Shown here: one piece after another, positions 35,002 through 44,485 of the stretch
How the letters are laid out: each line of letters opens with the position of its first letter
Position numbering within the stretch: the stretch's first letter is position 1
Assembly: GCA_001769655.1 (NCBI GenBank)
Contig: MEPC01000006.1
Span: 1-56,520, forward strand
From: Bacteroidetes bacterium RIFCSPLOWO2_12_FULL_37_12
GTDB lineage: Bacteria; Bacteroidota; Bacteroidia; 2-12-FULL-37-12
Length of the DNA stretch: 56,520 nucleotides
Reading direction: 5' to 3'
Notes under the pieces: generated by a model
The model's database searches: none
What the model was told of the DNA's origin: nothing
What the model saw: only the letters and a program-made list of their open reading frames with translations
Program-made: the position numbers and the translations under genes

Positions 35002-35021
35002 CTCTCCACTTTTTTGGAGAG
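35002..35021. repeat. Short hairpin downstream of the ClC gene
   Basis: CTCTCCA (35002-35008) pairs with TGGAGAG (35015-35021), within CATCCCTCTCC...GTTGGGGTGAGGAT. It resembles the hairpin at 7282-7306. It stands 34 nt past the stop of the ClC gene and may serve as its terminator, though no T-tract follows on the minus strand. Confidence 0.5.
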
Positions 35022-35054
35022 TGGTTGGGGTGAGGATTTGAAACGAAATTTTAA

Positions 35055-36812
35055 TTATATCCTCTTCAACGTATTCCTATATGAAGAAAAAATCGCCGCT
35101 TTTGACAGGATTCCAACGTATTTTAGATTATTAGTAACGGGTAAATTCCAGGCATTGGTACTTTCAAATTTAGTCATGACCAAATCAACAGGGTCATGCA
35201 AATCAACGATGGCGGGGGGGTCGTGCATGACTTCAAGCACTTTCACATTTTTGCGATTTTCCTCGTCAAACATGATTTCACGCACATCATCCAATAAAAG
35301 GATCCCCAGCAATTTTTCATCTTCATCCACCACCGGAAAAATATTTCTTTTTGAGCTGGAAATAATCTGTGTCATTTCTTCGATAGTCATGTCTTTAGTA
35401 ACTGTTTTCAGATCTTTTTCAATGAGTTTATCCATATCAATCTGACTCAAGACCTGTTTGTCTTTATCACCAATGTAAAGATTACCCGACATTACTAATT
35501 GTTTAGTATAAATTGAATGGGTCTCAAAATAAGTGAACGTCATATACGATAAAGATGAAACAATCATAAGAGGAATAAATAATTCATACCCCCCTGTAAT
35601 TTCTGCTATAAAAAATATGCCGGTAAGGGGAGCGCTTAACATCCCGCTCATTAAACCGCACATTCCTACCAATACAAAATTGCTTTCAGACAATAGTTTG
35701 AACATGCGTAACTGATTAATGGCATTGGAAAAACAAAATCCGGTGACACCGCCGACAAACAATGCCGGAGCGAATAATCCACCGCTTCCTCCCACAGCAA
35801 TGGTAAGAGATGACGCAAACATTTTTATAAAAACCAATAAAAATGCAAACAATAAAATATAGGATTTATTTTGATTGAATGACTGAAAAAAACTGTTATT
35901 AATTATTTCATTCGCATTACCGGCTAATAAATTTTTAATGCTGGAATACCCTTCTCCGAATATCGGTGGAAAAAACAATATAATGATTCCAAGTATTATA
36001 CCGCCGGTCATGGCTTTCATAAATGGATTTTCAAATTTCCAGAATAATTTATCAACGCCATGATTTATGCGGGCGAAAAACACGGATACTAATCCGGTGA
36101 TGAATCCAAGACAAACGAACCATAATATATCGGAAAATAAAAATTTATCTTTCAATTCGTAGGCGAACATTACATCTTCTCCCAAGAGAATTTTGGAAAC
36201 TATGGTTCCTGAGGCAGAGGCAATAAGCAGGGGGATAAAAGAAGCAATATTGAATTCAATCAGTATAACCTCAAGGGCAAAAAGCACTCCGGCTATGGGC
36301 GCATTAAAAATTGCGGCAAGAGCGCCCGCGGCTCCGCAACTCAGCAAAATGGTTCGTTTTTTATAATCAAGATGGAGAAAAGAAGCCACGTTTGATCCAA
36401 TGGCTGAACCGGTTACCACTATCGGCGCTTCTAATCCTACAGAACCACCGAAACCAACGGTAATAAAACTGGTAACCATTCTCGAATACATCATAAGTGG
36501 TCTCAGGCGACTCGATTTTTTTGAGACAGCATAAATGATGCTCGGAATACCATGTCCTAAATTAACCTTCAGAAATTTTTTCACAATTACTACTGTCAGA
36601 ATAATTCCGATAAGTGGAAACACTGTGTAGATGATATGCTCGTGTTTTATTTCCCAACCCGTCGAAAGAAAAGTGTACAGGTGATGCACAGATGTTTTTA
36701 ACAGTACTGCCGCCAATCCGGAAAAGCATCCTATCACGCTGGCAAGAATAAGCGTGTAGGTACGGGTAGGAAGGTACTTTAATCGCCAATGGTGAATACG
36801 CTGATAGTTCAA
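35055..36812 (-). CDS. ClC-family chloride channel/antiporter with CBS domains
   Basis: A 585-residue inner-membrane protein. Selectivity motifs: LGHGIPSII (GSGIP position), GGSVGLEAPIVVTGSAIGS (GREGP position, gating Glu retained in GLEAP) and GGSGGLFAPALFVGG (GxFxP). Two CBS domains follow the membrane part (about 455-575: LKTVTKDMTIEEMTQII and VLEVMHDPPAIVDLHDPV), which usually bind adenine nucleotides. The start appears to be a TTG at 36812; no ATG gives a plausible N-terminus before helix A. Confidence 0.93.
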   Translation of the reverse strand: MNYQRIHHWRLKYLPTRTYTLILASVIGCFSGLAAVLLKTSVHHLYTFLSTGWEIKHEHIIYTVFPLIGIILTVVIVKKFLKVNLGHGIPSIIYAVSKKSSRLRPLMMYSRMVTSFITVGFGGSVGLEAPIVVTGSAIGSNVASFLHLDYKKRTILLSCGAAGALAAIFNAPIAGVLFALEVILIEFNIASFIPLLIASASGTIVSKILLGEDVMFAYELKDKFLFSDILWFVCLGFITGLVSVFFARINHGVDKLFWKFENPFMKAMTGGIILGIIILFFPPIFGEGYSSIKNLLAGNANEIINNSFFQSFNQNKSYILLFAFLLVFIKMFASSLTIAVGGSGGLFAPALFVGGVTGFCFSNAINQLRMFKLLSESNFVLVGMCGLMSGMLSAPLTGIFFIAEITGGYELFIPLMIVSSLSYMTFTYFETHSIYTKQLVMSGNLYIGDKDKQVLSQIDMDKLIEKDLKTVTKDMTIEEMTQIISSSKRNIFPVVDEDEKLLGILLLDDVREIMFDEENRKNVKVLEVMHDPPAIVDLHDPVDLVMTKFESTNAWNLPVTNNLKYVGILSKAAIFSSYRNTLKRI

Positions 36813-36836
36813 ATTAATAGTGTATGATTGTTTTGT

Positions 36837-36875
36837 AGCGACACGGTGCGCCGTGTCGCTTTACACGGTGCACCG
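36837..36875. repeat. GC-rich palindromic hairpin upstream of the ClC gene
   Basis: AGCGACACGG (36837-36846) and CCGTGTCGCT (36851-36860) form a perfect 10-bp stem with a TGCG loop, followed by a related CACGGTGCACCG (36864-36875). Divergent genes (ClC, barrel-like protein) flank it. It is far more GC-rich than the surroundings. Confidence 0.8.
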
Positions 36876-36941
36876 CATCTTTACGATTGATTTCATTCCC
36901 CCCGTAATAATTCAGTAATTTTCTGTTAATTTGAAGAAATT

Positions 36942-37685
36942 ATGCAAAAGTATTTAATTTATTCTATTTATTTCATACAATTTATATTTCCTGCAAAAAT
37001 ATTTTCTCAGGAAATTAAAGATTCTACTGCAAGATGGTGGAAGAATAAAGATGATGCCTGGTACATTTCGGTGGCACTTGGATTGAATCTTAATTCAATC
37101 GAAATATCAAGAGAGTTTAATTATTCCGGTGAATATTTTAATAACTATGGGAGTCAATTTGGAAATTCCGGCGGTTCATGGGAATGGAAAAACATATATG
37201 AGAAAAGAAACAATTATACCGATACCTTTAATTTGAGAGTAATGCAGTATGATTTATTGATTTCCCCATTTCGCAGGGTTCATTTCGGCTTGAATTACTC
37301 TTTTAATCTTTTAGTGGAAAAATTTGCAGAATATACTCAGGAATATTTTATTTGTATAAACGGAAAACTTGAATACCAACACCCTCTTTTTAACAACGAA
37401 GATTTTTATTTATTTGGAACATTGACGCTTGGTAATTATCAAAGCGATGAATTTAATGAGGGACCAGGTCGTGAAACTGCATTAGGATTTACAGCAGGGC
37501 TTGGTCATGTTTTCTGGAAAGGTTTCTTTTACAGAATTTATTTAGCGGATATGAATTTGTTTTACCGTAATTATTCCGAGAGCCGGGTTTTTAACAAAAA
37601 GCAAACTGACGAAATTGACTGGAGATTTTTATACCTGGGATTTGATATTGGAAGAAGATATAAATTGGTTCCGGATAAGGAATGA
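36942..37685 (+). CDS. Secreted protein with beta-barrel character
   Basis: A 247-residue protein with a Sec signal ending at IFSQE (residue 23). Rich in aromatic residues and in alternating strands (WYISVALGLNLNSIEIS, VHFGLNYSFNLLVEKF, FYLFGTLTLGNYQS, ALGFTAGLGHVFWKGFFYRIYLA). It suggests an outer-membrane barrel, although the C-terminus (YKLVPDKE) is not the usual Phe. Family not recognised; no operon partner. Confidence 0.6.
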   Translation: MQKYLIYSIYFIQFIFPAKIFSQEIKDSTARWWKNKDDAWYISVALGLNLNSIEISREFNYSGEYFNNYGSQFGNSGGSWEWKNIYEKRNNYTDTFNLRVMQYDLLISPFRRVHFGLNYSFNLLVEKFAEYTQEYFICINGKLEYQHPLFNNEDFYLFGTLTLGNYQSDEFNEGPGRETALGFTAGLGHVFWKGFFYRIYLADMNLFYRNYSESRVFNKKQTDEIDWRFLYLGFDIGRRYKLVPDKE

Positions 37686-37690
37686 TGGGG

Positions 37691-37793
37691 AATAGAAGAT
37701 AGGAGATAGAAAATAGAAGATAGAAAATAGAAGATAGAAAATGGAAAATGGAATGATGGAATGATGGAATGATGGAATGATGGAATGATGGAA
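37691..37793. repeat. Simple-sequence tracts between convergent genes
   Basis: First a tract of ATAGAAGATAG/ATAGAAAATAG variants (37691-37740), then five or more copies of the octamer AATGATGG (about 37752-37792). Together they fill the gap between the stop of the plus-strand gene and the stop of the DUF4249 gene. The octamer copies are identical, which predicts length variation between strains. Confidence 0.85.
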
Positions 37794-37794
37794 A

Positions 37795-38805
37795 TTATTT
37801 GCAATAGTAAATCCCTTCCATTTCTTTTGAAGCCGAATACGCTCCAAAAACACCCAATCCACCTTCAATATTTGATTTAACCATCACCGGCTCTGTAAAA
37901 GGACTATCCTCATGTTCCCTTTGTAAAACTAATGATTCAAGATATCTGCCGGTTTCTTCTGTTAACCGTTCTATACTTATTCTGACATGTTTTTTATTCT
38001 TGCTTGCATTTTCATAATAAAAACCACATTCCAGATAACCGTTAATTACTTTATTAATATCACCTAATATGTTACCTGCCGTAACATCGGTTGAATGTGA
38101 GAAAGTGAGCAGGTTGCTGTCAGAAGGGTCAATGTAGGATGGTTCTTTATACCATCCGGTTAATTTTAAACGGTAATATTCATCTTTATTAATGGTCTCC
38201 TTAAAATATGTTTCCGCATAAACTTCCGTTTGAAATCCTTCGTTGTACGGATCTTTTGGTCTTTCTGAATATGCAAATTTTACCGAATCAATTTCTACAG
38301 GAAACGGAACAGTGACGGCTGATGTCACTCTCCGGTTTCCGGAAGTTATTTCCAGTTCAAAATAATCTCCGGGTTTTGGTCTGATTGTATCTGTATAAAA
38401 ATAAACAAGTACTGTATCCGGTTTATATTCATCTCCAAAACCACTATTCATATTATACCTGTTTTTATTAAGTGGCTCATAAGCGCTGTCTGACTTCAGA
38501 AATATTTTAGTGTCATTCCGTTTTAATGTGACTACAGCGTTTGTTATAAAATGAAAGCGGTTGCGGTAATCATCAATATCATAAAAAAAAGTACTTTCTG
38601 AAAGATAAATACGAGGAAATGTATCGGGCTTCAGGATGCCATTCACTACTAATTTTGAATCATAACTTCCTAAGTCCATCTCTACAATTTGCTGACAACC
38701 ATTGAAAGTAATTATTACTATAATAAATAATAAAAATCTGTGCCCAAAGCCGGTAAAGGTTTGTTCGCTTCGAATTCTGATGTTATAATTGATAAAGTTT
38801 AACAT
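37795..38805 (-). CDS. DUF4249 family lipoprotein
   Basis: A 336-residue protein. A signal ends in a lipobox (IITFNGCQQIVEMDLG, Cys37), then the DUF4249 pattern KLVVNGILKPDTFPRIYLSES, AVVTLKRNDT and PGDYFELEITSG. Proteins of this family are encoded beside TonB-dependent receptors in Bacteroidota; their role is unknown, and they may be surface partners of the receptor. The receptor gene ends 7 nt upstream. Last gene of a three-gene operon. Confidence 0.88.
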   Translation of the reverse strand: MLNFINYNIRIRSEQTFTGFGHRFLLFIIVIITFNGCQQIVEMDLGSYDSKLVVNGILKPDTFPRIYLSESTFFYDIDDYRNRFHFITNAVVTLKRNDTKIFLKSDSAYEPLNKNRYNMNSGFGDEYKPDTVLVYFYTDTIRPKPGDYFELEITSGNRRVTSAVTVPFPVEIDSVKFAYSERPKDPYNEGFQTEVYAETYFKETINKDEYYRLKLTGWYKEPSYIDPSDSNLLTFSHSTDVTAGNILGDINKVINGYLECGFYYENASKNKKHVRISIERLTEETGRYLESLVLQREHEDSPFTEPVMVKSNIEGGLGVFGAYSASKEMEGIYYCK

Positions 38806-38812
38806 TTGACAG

Positions 38813-41110
38813 TTAAAAAATAATTGAAAAATTTATAGTTGGAATCACTCCGAAAATTGAAAATTGCCTTAACATCCATTTTTCAGAATTTGTTTTAGGA
38901 TCATACATTTTATCGTTCATTAAGAAAAACGGATTTCTGCGATTATATACATTATAAATATCAAAACTTTCAACAAAAGTAAATCTTTTTTTTACCACAG
39001 TTTTTTTAATTCCCAGATCAAGACGGTTATAGGATTGCATTTTAAACGAATTGCGGTAACCGTAATCACTATACCACGAGAAATAAGGATCCCATCCGTA
39101 ACTGGGATCTGAAAATCTTCCAACAGGAAGTGTCACTGAATTTCCGGTGCCATAAACAAACACTGCGCTGAATGACCATTTCTTGTTGAAGTTATAAAAA
39201 GCCACAACCGATAAATCATGTCTCCGATCATACTTGGCAGGATACGGCTCATTGCCAATGTTAAACCCATCAATCTGACGCATGGACCAAGAGAGCGTAT
39301 AGCCAATCCATCCATTTACTCTTCCTTCATTTTTACGTATAAAAAATTCTCCTCCATACGCCCACCCCTCTCCAAAAAGAATAAAATCTTCGATGTTTGG
39401 ATTCAAAAAGATATCAGCCCCTTCTTTATATTCGGTGATGTTATTCATTTTCTTATAATAGGTCTCAAAACTACTCTCATACTTGTTATCGTTAAAATTT
39501 CTGAAATATCCGATTGCGGCTTGGTCAGCATTCTGAGGTTTTATTTTATCACTGCTTGGCACCCACAGGTCCAAGGGTGTTTCCTGTGCGCTGGTAACTA
39601 ATTGTACAAACTGATCCATGCGGGTGTAACTTAATTTTATGGATGAGGTTTGATTGAGAGAATATTTCATAGCGAGGCGCGGTTCAAAGTTCAGGTAATC
39701 AAAATTTTTATACTTGTAAAATGGTACACGAAGCCCGCTGTTTAAACTTATTACATCGGAAAAACTATAATCACTGTTGATATAACCTGCCGAATGGTTT
39801 ACAAATTTCTGAGGATATTCCGGGAAAGGGATTGGTGTAGTGCCACGGGTTCCTTTTACTAAACTGGGAATAAAAGTATGATACGTGTGATGAAATCCCC
39901 ATTTGATTTTATGGCGTAACGAAGGATAATAATCGAAATCAATTTTACCGGAAACGTCCCTGATTCCAGAAAGCAATTTGGCTTCGGTATTTCCTCTTTC
40001 AATAATAATTCTGAACAAATAATCATTATAAATAAACGTTGTATTTGAAAAAAGTTTTTTTGTAAAAATATGATTCCAACGAGAGGTCAGGGTTTTATTT
40101 CCCCAATCAATCTGAAACAGCATCGAGTCAGAAGGTATTTCAGAATAGAGAACATCTTTACCGAAATAACCGCTTACAAAAACACGGTCGTTTTCAGAAA
40201 TCTTATAATTAAGTTTTGTATTCAAATCGTAAAAATAAACTCCTCCCCCTCCGTCTTCCGGATTAGGATTCAACGCATTTACTAATAGGTCGAGATAAGT
40301 TCTTCTACCGGAAATCATAAATGAGGATTTGTCTTTTATAATGGGTCCCTCCACTGTTAAACGCGAAGCAATAAAACCAATTCCACCTTCACCATGATAT
40401 TCTCTGGCATTTCCGTCTTTCAGTGAAATGTCAACGATGGATGATAATCTTCCACCATATTGAGCTGGAAATCCACCTTTGATAAGCTGTACATTTTTAA
40501 TGGCATCGGAATTAAAGACGCTGAAAAAGTTAAATAAATGAAAAGGGTTATAAAGAACCGCTTCATCAAGCAAGACCAGATTCTGGTCGGATCCTCCACC
40601 CCGTACATAAAAACCGGCAAATGCTTCTCTACCGGATTGGACTCCGGGTAACAGAACCAATGCTTTCAACACATCTTTCTCACCAAATATAGCAGGTAAT
40701 TCTTTTATTTGTTTGGCAGGAAGTTCAATGACGCTCATTTTTGTGCTTTCCACATTTTCACGGTTTCTTACCCCTTTAATTTCTACTTGCTCCAACTGTT
40801 CAGAAGTGGGTTTAAGTGTGATATTTAATTTAATGTCACTTGTTAGAATAAATCGAATTATCTTCAAATCATATCCAATATAACTAATAATTAATTCCAC
40901 GGAATCCTTGCTCTCAGGTAAGGTAATAGAATAAAAACCGTAAGCGTTTGTAGATGTTCCTTTTTTCAGATTATTCACATAGACATTGCATCCGATTAAT
41001 GCCTCACTGCTTTTCTCATCCAACGCATAGCCGCTTATGGTGTGAGTTTGGGAAAACAGGGATGTGCTGAAAACAGAGAGTATGAAAAAAAAATAAAAAT
41101 ATTTCAACAT
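38813..41110 (-). CDS. TonB-dependent receptor with N-terminal carboxypeptidase-like domain
   Basis: A 765-residue outer-membrane transporter. Order: Sec signal (to SLFSQ, residue 20), a carboxypeptidase regulatory-like beta-sandwich (TISGYALDEKSSEALIGCNVYV to about 105), a plug domain (LKALVLLPGVQSGREAFAGFYVRGGGSDQNLVLLDEA), and the barrel ending in NFSIIF with terminal Phe. It lacks the SusC-specific length and no SusD follows, so the substrate is not a classical polysaccharide; siderophore, peptide or other ligands are possible. Operon with a small barrel protein upstream and DUF4249 downstream. Confidence 0.93.
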   Translation of the reverse strand: MLKYFYFFFILSVFSTSLFSQTHTISGYALDEKSSEALIGCNVYVNNLKKGTSTNAYGFYSITLPESKDSVELIISYIGYDLKIIRFILTSDIKLNITLKPTSEQLEQVEIKGVRNRENVESTKMSVIELPAKQIKELPAIFGEKDVLKALVLLPGVQSGREAFAGFYVRGGGSDQNLVLLDEAVLYNPFHLFNFFSVFNSDAIKNVQLIKGGFPAQYGGRLSSIVDISLKDGNAREYHGEGGIGFIASRLTVEGPIIKDKSSFMISGRRTYLDLLVNALNPNPEDGGGGVYFYDLNTKLNYKISENDRVFVSGYFGKDVLYSEIPSDSMLFQIDWGNKTLTSRWNHIFTKKLFSNTTFIYNDYLFRIIIERGNTEAKLLSGIRDVSGKIDFDYYPSLRHKIKWGFHHTYHTFIPSLVKGTRGTTPIPFPEYPQKFVNHSAGYINSDYSFSDVISLNSGLRVPFYKYKNFDYLNFEPRLAMKYSLNQTSSIKLSYTRMDQFVQLVTSAQETPLDLWVPSSDKIKPQNADQAAIGYFRNFNDNKYESSFETYYKKMNNITEYKEGADIFLNPNIEDFILFGEGWAYGGEFFIRKNEGRVNGWIGYTLSWSMRQIDGFNIGNEPYPAKYDRRHDLSVVAFYNFNKKWSFSAVFVYGTGNSVTLPVGRFSDPSYGWDPYFSWYSDYGYRNSFKMQSYNRLDLGIKKTVVKKRFTFVESFDIYNVYNRRNPFFLMNDKMYDPKTNSEKWMLRQFSIFGVIPTINFSIIF

Positions 41111-41122
41111 GCTGAAACTAAA

Positions 41123-41710
41123 TTAAAACTGGAAACCTATTCCGAATATTATCCTGAAAATTTCTCTTTTAATCTGATATTCATTCTGATAATACGATTC
41201 ATAGCTATAGGAAACTGAAGTTTTTTTAAAACCAAAATAATAATTAACTGCATATCTTTCCTGAATCACTTTTTTTACTCCAATACCTACGCTATATACT
41301 TTCGCTCCGTTGGGATTTTTGTAATTTTCGTTTTCAAAAATTACTTTCATATTAAAGCCATAGGATCCGAAAAAATAAGGAACCAAAGGAGTGCCTTTGT
41401 CTAAATGAAAATGCGCAGTAGTATATCCCTGAAAAACGGTAAATTCCATTACATCTGCTGAAATACCGGAACCAATAAAAAAATATGGACAAAGTTGGTA
41501 ACCAACATCAAACTGCCCGCCAAGGTCTTTTCTGTTATTGGATGTTAGCATGTGTATTGCCCAACTACCAAATAGTTTTTTACCGAAGGTATTCTGAGAT
41601 ATTTTAAAGGGTTTCTCTTTTCTTTCTGAATTTAATTTTTCCGCTTCCTGTGAATATAAATTAATATAACAGAGTTGCAGGAAAAATATAACAACAATAA
41701 ATAATTTCAT
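41123..41710 (-). CDS. Small outer-membrane beta-barrel protein
   Basis: A 195-residue protein with a Sec signal (MKLFIVVIFFLQLCYINLYSQE). I use the ATG at 41710 since the open frame up to 41749 only adds a polar leader. Strands such as GGQFDVGYQLCPYFFIGSGISA, LVPYFFGSYGFNMKVIF and the C-terminal IFRIIFGIGFQF (terminal Phe) fit a barrel. First gene of the operon with the TonB receptor and DUF4249 protein; gap 12 nt. Function unknown. Confidence 0.65.
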   Translation of the reverse strand: MKLFIVVIFFLQLCYINLYSQEAEKLNSERKEKPFKISQNTFGKKLFGSWAIHMLTSNNRKDLGGQFDVGYQLCPYFFIGSGISADVMEFTVFQGYTTAHFHLDKGTPLVPYFFGSYGFNMKVIFENENYKNPNGAKVYSVGIGVKKVIQERYAVNYYFGFKKTSVSYSYESYYQNEYQIKREIFRIIFGIGFQF

Positions 41711-41761
41711 ATAATCAGGAATTTTTGTAAATTTACTCCTTTTTAACAAACTAAAAAAACT

Positions 41762-43042
41762 ATGAAAACGAATGCATATATAAACGGAAAAATATTTCTG
41801 ATTGTACCTGTAATTTTATTTTTACTCTATTCCTGTACTCAGGATAAATGTGAAATCACACGAAAAAAAACAACGTATTTTCCACGGTTCTTATCCTGGG
41901 ATAGTTTACGAAAACCGGTTATTTCTAACCCTCCGATGGGTTTGAAAAATCCTGGAAAAATCTATTATTTACCACCATATATATATATAAATGAGCAACT
42001 TACCGGTATTCATGTAGTTGATAATCAGGACCCTACCAATCCAAAATTAATTGCATTTTATAAAATTCCGGGAAACGTGGATATTGCCATTAAAAGCAAC
42101 ATTCTTTACGCCGACAGTTACGTTGACCTTGTAGCCATTGATATTTCAGATCCATTGAATGTTAAAGAAAAATCACGGCTAAAAAAAGTGTTTCCTGAAC
42201 CTTATTCGTACAATCCTGACACTTCTAAGGGCGTGTTTTTTGAATATGATACAAAAGAAGAATTGGTGACAGAACCGGTAGATTGCGATAATGCCAGCCC
42301 AAAACAAAACTTGTATGAATATTCCTATGGTAATGTGGTGAAGTCCGCCGAATCAAGCCCAGGGGGTAGTACACAAAATAATTCCGGGAAAGCGGGTTCG
42401 ATGGCTAAATTTTCAATCATCGGTAACTATCTGTATGGATTAAATAACCGAGATATATGGTTATTTAATCTCAATAATTCTTCTTTGCCGCAGTTAGAAA
42501 GCCGTCTTACTGTGAATCGTACTGCGGAAACACTTTTTCCTTATATGAATTATCTTTTTATTGGTACTACTTCAGGAATGATGGTATATGATATTTCTTC
42601 CCCAGGCAATCCTTCTTTTGTGTCACAGTTCAATCATATTTTAAGTTGTGACCCGGTAGTAGTGGAAGGAAATCTTGCTTACGTTACACAACGAAACGGA
42701 AGCACTTGCCGTAATGGGCAGAATCAACTGGATATTATTGATTTGTCAGATATTCAAAATCCTGTTTTAAAGAAATCTTACACCATGTTAAATCCGTATG
42801 GGTTAGGAATCAGTGACAGCTTATTATTTGTATGCGAAGGTGACTATGGGTTGAAAGTGCTAAATGTTAAAAATCCTATGAGTGTCACTATAATGAAATT
42901 TATCACTGATATGAAAACGTATGATGTCATTCCATTGGGAAATAATTGGATTATTATAGGTAAAGATGGATTATATCAATATGATGCGAGTGATCCGTTT
43001 AATTTAAAATTATTAAGTAAGGTTCCGGTTTCAGGATCTTGA
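41762..43042 (+). CDS. LVIVD-repeat lipoprotein
   Basis: A 426-residue protein with a lipobox (LFLLYSCTQDK, Cys22). Repeats with the pattern ALYVADGxxGLxVxDISDPxNP are visible: GIHVVDNQDPTNPKLIAFYKI, DLVAIDISDPLNVKEKSRL, GMMVYDISSPGNPSFVSQF, QLDIIDLSDIQNPVLKKSY and GLKVLNVKNPMSVTIMKF. These form a beta-propeller-like surface protein typical of Bacteroidota. The middle (about residues 150-220) is unusual: Cys-, Ser- and Gly-rich. Divergent from the TonB operon. Confidence 0.88.
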   Translation: MKTNAYINGKIFLIVPVILFLLYSCTQDKCEITRKKTTYFPRFLSWDSLRKPVISNPPMGLKNPGKIYYLPPYIYINEQLTGIHVVDNQDPTNPKLIAFYKIPGNVDIAIKSNILYADSYVDLVAIDISDPLNVKEKSRLKKVFPEPYSYNPDTSKGVFFEYDTKEELVTEPVDCDNASPKQNLYEYSYGNVVKSAESSPGGSTQNNSGKAGSMAKFSIIGNYLYGLNNRDIWLFNLNNSSLPQLESRLTVNRTAETLFPYMNYLFIGTTSGMMVYDISSPGNPSFVSQFNHILSCDPVVVEGNLAYVTQRNGSTCRNGQNQLDIIDLSDIQNPVLKKSYTMLNPYGLGISDSLLFVCEGDYGLKVLNVKNPMSVTIMKFITDMKTYDVIPLGNNWIIIGKDGLYQYDASDPFNLKLLSKVPVSGS

Positions 43043-43047
43043 TGCAT

Positions 43048-43111
43048 GGTGGAAAGGTATAGGGATATCTCTATACCCTTATACCCTTATACCCTATACC
43101 CCTATACCACC
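43048..43111. repeat. Short inverted and tandem repeat (TATACCCTT)
   Basis: GGTGG...GGTATAGGGATAT is followed by several copies of a TATACCCTT-like word and closes with CCCTATACCCC...CCACC, so the whole can fold. It sits between the LVIVD lipoprotein and the phosphatase gene and reaches to within 6 nt of the phosphatase ATG. Confidence 0.7.
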
Positions 43112-43116
43112 TCTAT

Positions 43117-43602
43117 ATGCTCAAAGTGCTCTTCGTTTGTCTCGGAAATATCTGCCGTTCCCCTTTAGCTGAAGGGATTTTTGCCTCTCTCGTTGAGCAA
43201 AAAAAATTGAATTGCAAAATTTCCTGCGATTCAGCCGGAACCGGCGACTGGCATATAGGTGAAACTGCAGACCCGCGAATGATTAAAACCGCAAGCGAAC
43301 ATGGAATAAACTTAACACACAAAGCAAGGCAAATCAAAAAATCTGATTTCCACGATTTTGATTATGTATTGGTTATGGATCGTTCTGTGATGGAGGATTT
43401 GAAAAAGAACTTTATTCCTGCAAATCCAAAAAGTTCTATTTTATATATGAGAGAATACGATGACACTAAAATGTCCATGGATGTACCTGATCCATGGTAT
43501 GGGGGTGAAGATGGTTTTGAAGTGGTATTTCAATTGCTCGACAAATCTGTCAACAATTTTCTGGAATTTCTGATTCTAAAGCATAAAATTGAAATCTGTT
43601 AA
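43117..43602 (+). CDS. Low-molecular-weight protein-tyrosine phosphatase family
   Basis: A 161-residue protein. The P-loop CLGNICRS (nucleophile Cys8, Arg14) and the acid motif DVPDPWYGG are intact. The gene overlaps the fructosamine-kinase gene by one base in a TAATG junction. Homologues linked to such kinases have been characterised as phosphatases acting on ribulosamine 5-phosphates, which supply substrate for the kinase in protein deglycation. So a sugar-phosphate role is more likely than tyrosine dephosphorylation. Confidence 0.93.
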   Translation: MLKVLFVCLGNICRSPLAEGIFASLVEQKKLNCKISCDSAGTGDWHIGETADPRMIKTASEHGINLTHKARQIKKSDFHDFDYVLVMDRSVMEDLKKNFIPANPKSSILYMREYDDTKMSMDVPDPWYGGEDGFEVVFQLLDKSVNNFLEFLILKHKIEIC

Positions 43603-44480
43603 TGCATAGTGAATTAAAAATAACGATTGAAGATACCCTTTCAAAAAAGTTTAATGTTCCAGTTAAAATTTTGTCTGTTACGGCTATGGGAGGTGGTTGT
43701 ATAAATGAATGTGCCGTTCTTAAAACCGGTAACGGAACTTTTTTCATAAAGTGGAACCGGAGTAAATATTTTCCTGAAATGTTTCTGAAAGAAGTGAAAG
43801 GATTAACTATTCTCAGAAGAGCAAATTGTATAAGCGTTCCAGAAGTAATTGCATGCGGAAATGCGGGTGATGATGATTATTTAATCTTAAAATCTATTTT
43901 CTCATCAGAAAGAAAAAGGAATTTCTGGGAAAATTTCGGTCTATCGCTTGCAAATATTCACCGCAATCATTCCGAAAAATTTGGGCTTGATCATGATAAT
44001 TATATCGGCTCTCTGGTGCAATATAATGAGTTTAGAAATAATTGGGTGGATTTTTTCATTGAACAACGTCTATCGAAGCAAATCAAATTGGCTTTTGACA
44101 AAAAAAATATATCGGACAATACGGTAAAAAAATTTCAAAAACTATTTCCAAAGTTGAAAGACATTTTCCCAGTTGAAAACCCTTCCCTCCTGCATGGCGA
44201 CCTTTGGAACGGAAATTTTATGTCGGGTCCTGATGGATACGCCTGGCTCATTGACCCTGCCGTTTATTACGGACATCGTGAGGCAGAACTCGCCTTTACT
44301 AAACTCTTCGGTGGGTTTGAATATGAATTTTATACATCGTATCAGAATAATTTTCCTCTTGAACCGGGGTTTGATGAAAGATACGATGTTTATAATTTAT
44401 ATCCTTTAATGGTGCATGTAAACCTGTTTGGAGGTGGATATTTATCAAGTGTGGAGGGAATACTGAAAAGATATGTTTGA
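43602..44480 (+). CDS. Fructosamine/ketosamine-3-kinase family protein
   Basis: A 292-residue kinase of the fructosamine kinase family. Landmarks: GGGCINECAVLKTGNGTFFIKWN (nucleotide loop and Lys50), FGLSLANIHR, the catalytic HGDLWNGN (D200) and WLIDPA (D218), GHREAELAFTKLFGGF. In bacteria the family mostly phosphorylates ribulosamines or erythrulosamines on proteins, making them unstable and thereby repairing glycation. Directly coupled to the phosphatase gene. Length is normal. Confidence 0.93.
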   Translation: MHSELKITIEDTLSKKFNVPVKILSVTAMGGGCINECAVLKTGNGTFFIKWNRSKYFPEMFLKEVKGLTILRRANCISVPEVIACGNAGDDDYLILKSIFSSERKRNFWENFGLSLANIHRNHSEKFGLDHDNYIGSLVQYNEFRNNWVDFFIEQRLSKQIKLAFDKKNISDNTVKKFQKLFPKLKDIFPVENPSLLHGDLWNGNFMSGPDGYAWLIDPAVYYGHREAELAFTKLFGGFEYEFYTSYQNNFPLEPGFDERYDVYNLYPLMVHVNLFGGGYLSSVEGILKRYV

Positions 44481-44485
44481 TTTTG

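Noticed and set aside
35055-36812. ClC protein lacking the gating glutamate
   Set aside because: At first GGSVGLEAP looked as if it had lost GREGP, but aligning GLEAP with GREGP retains the Glu.
43048-43111. TATACCCTT repeats as telomere-like or replication-origin iterons
   Set aside because: Only a few imperfect copies, no DnaA-type boxes or rep gene nearby, and located inside a normal intergenic gap.
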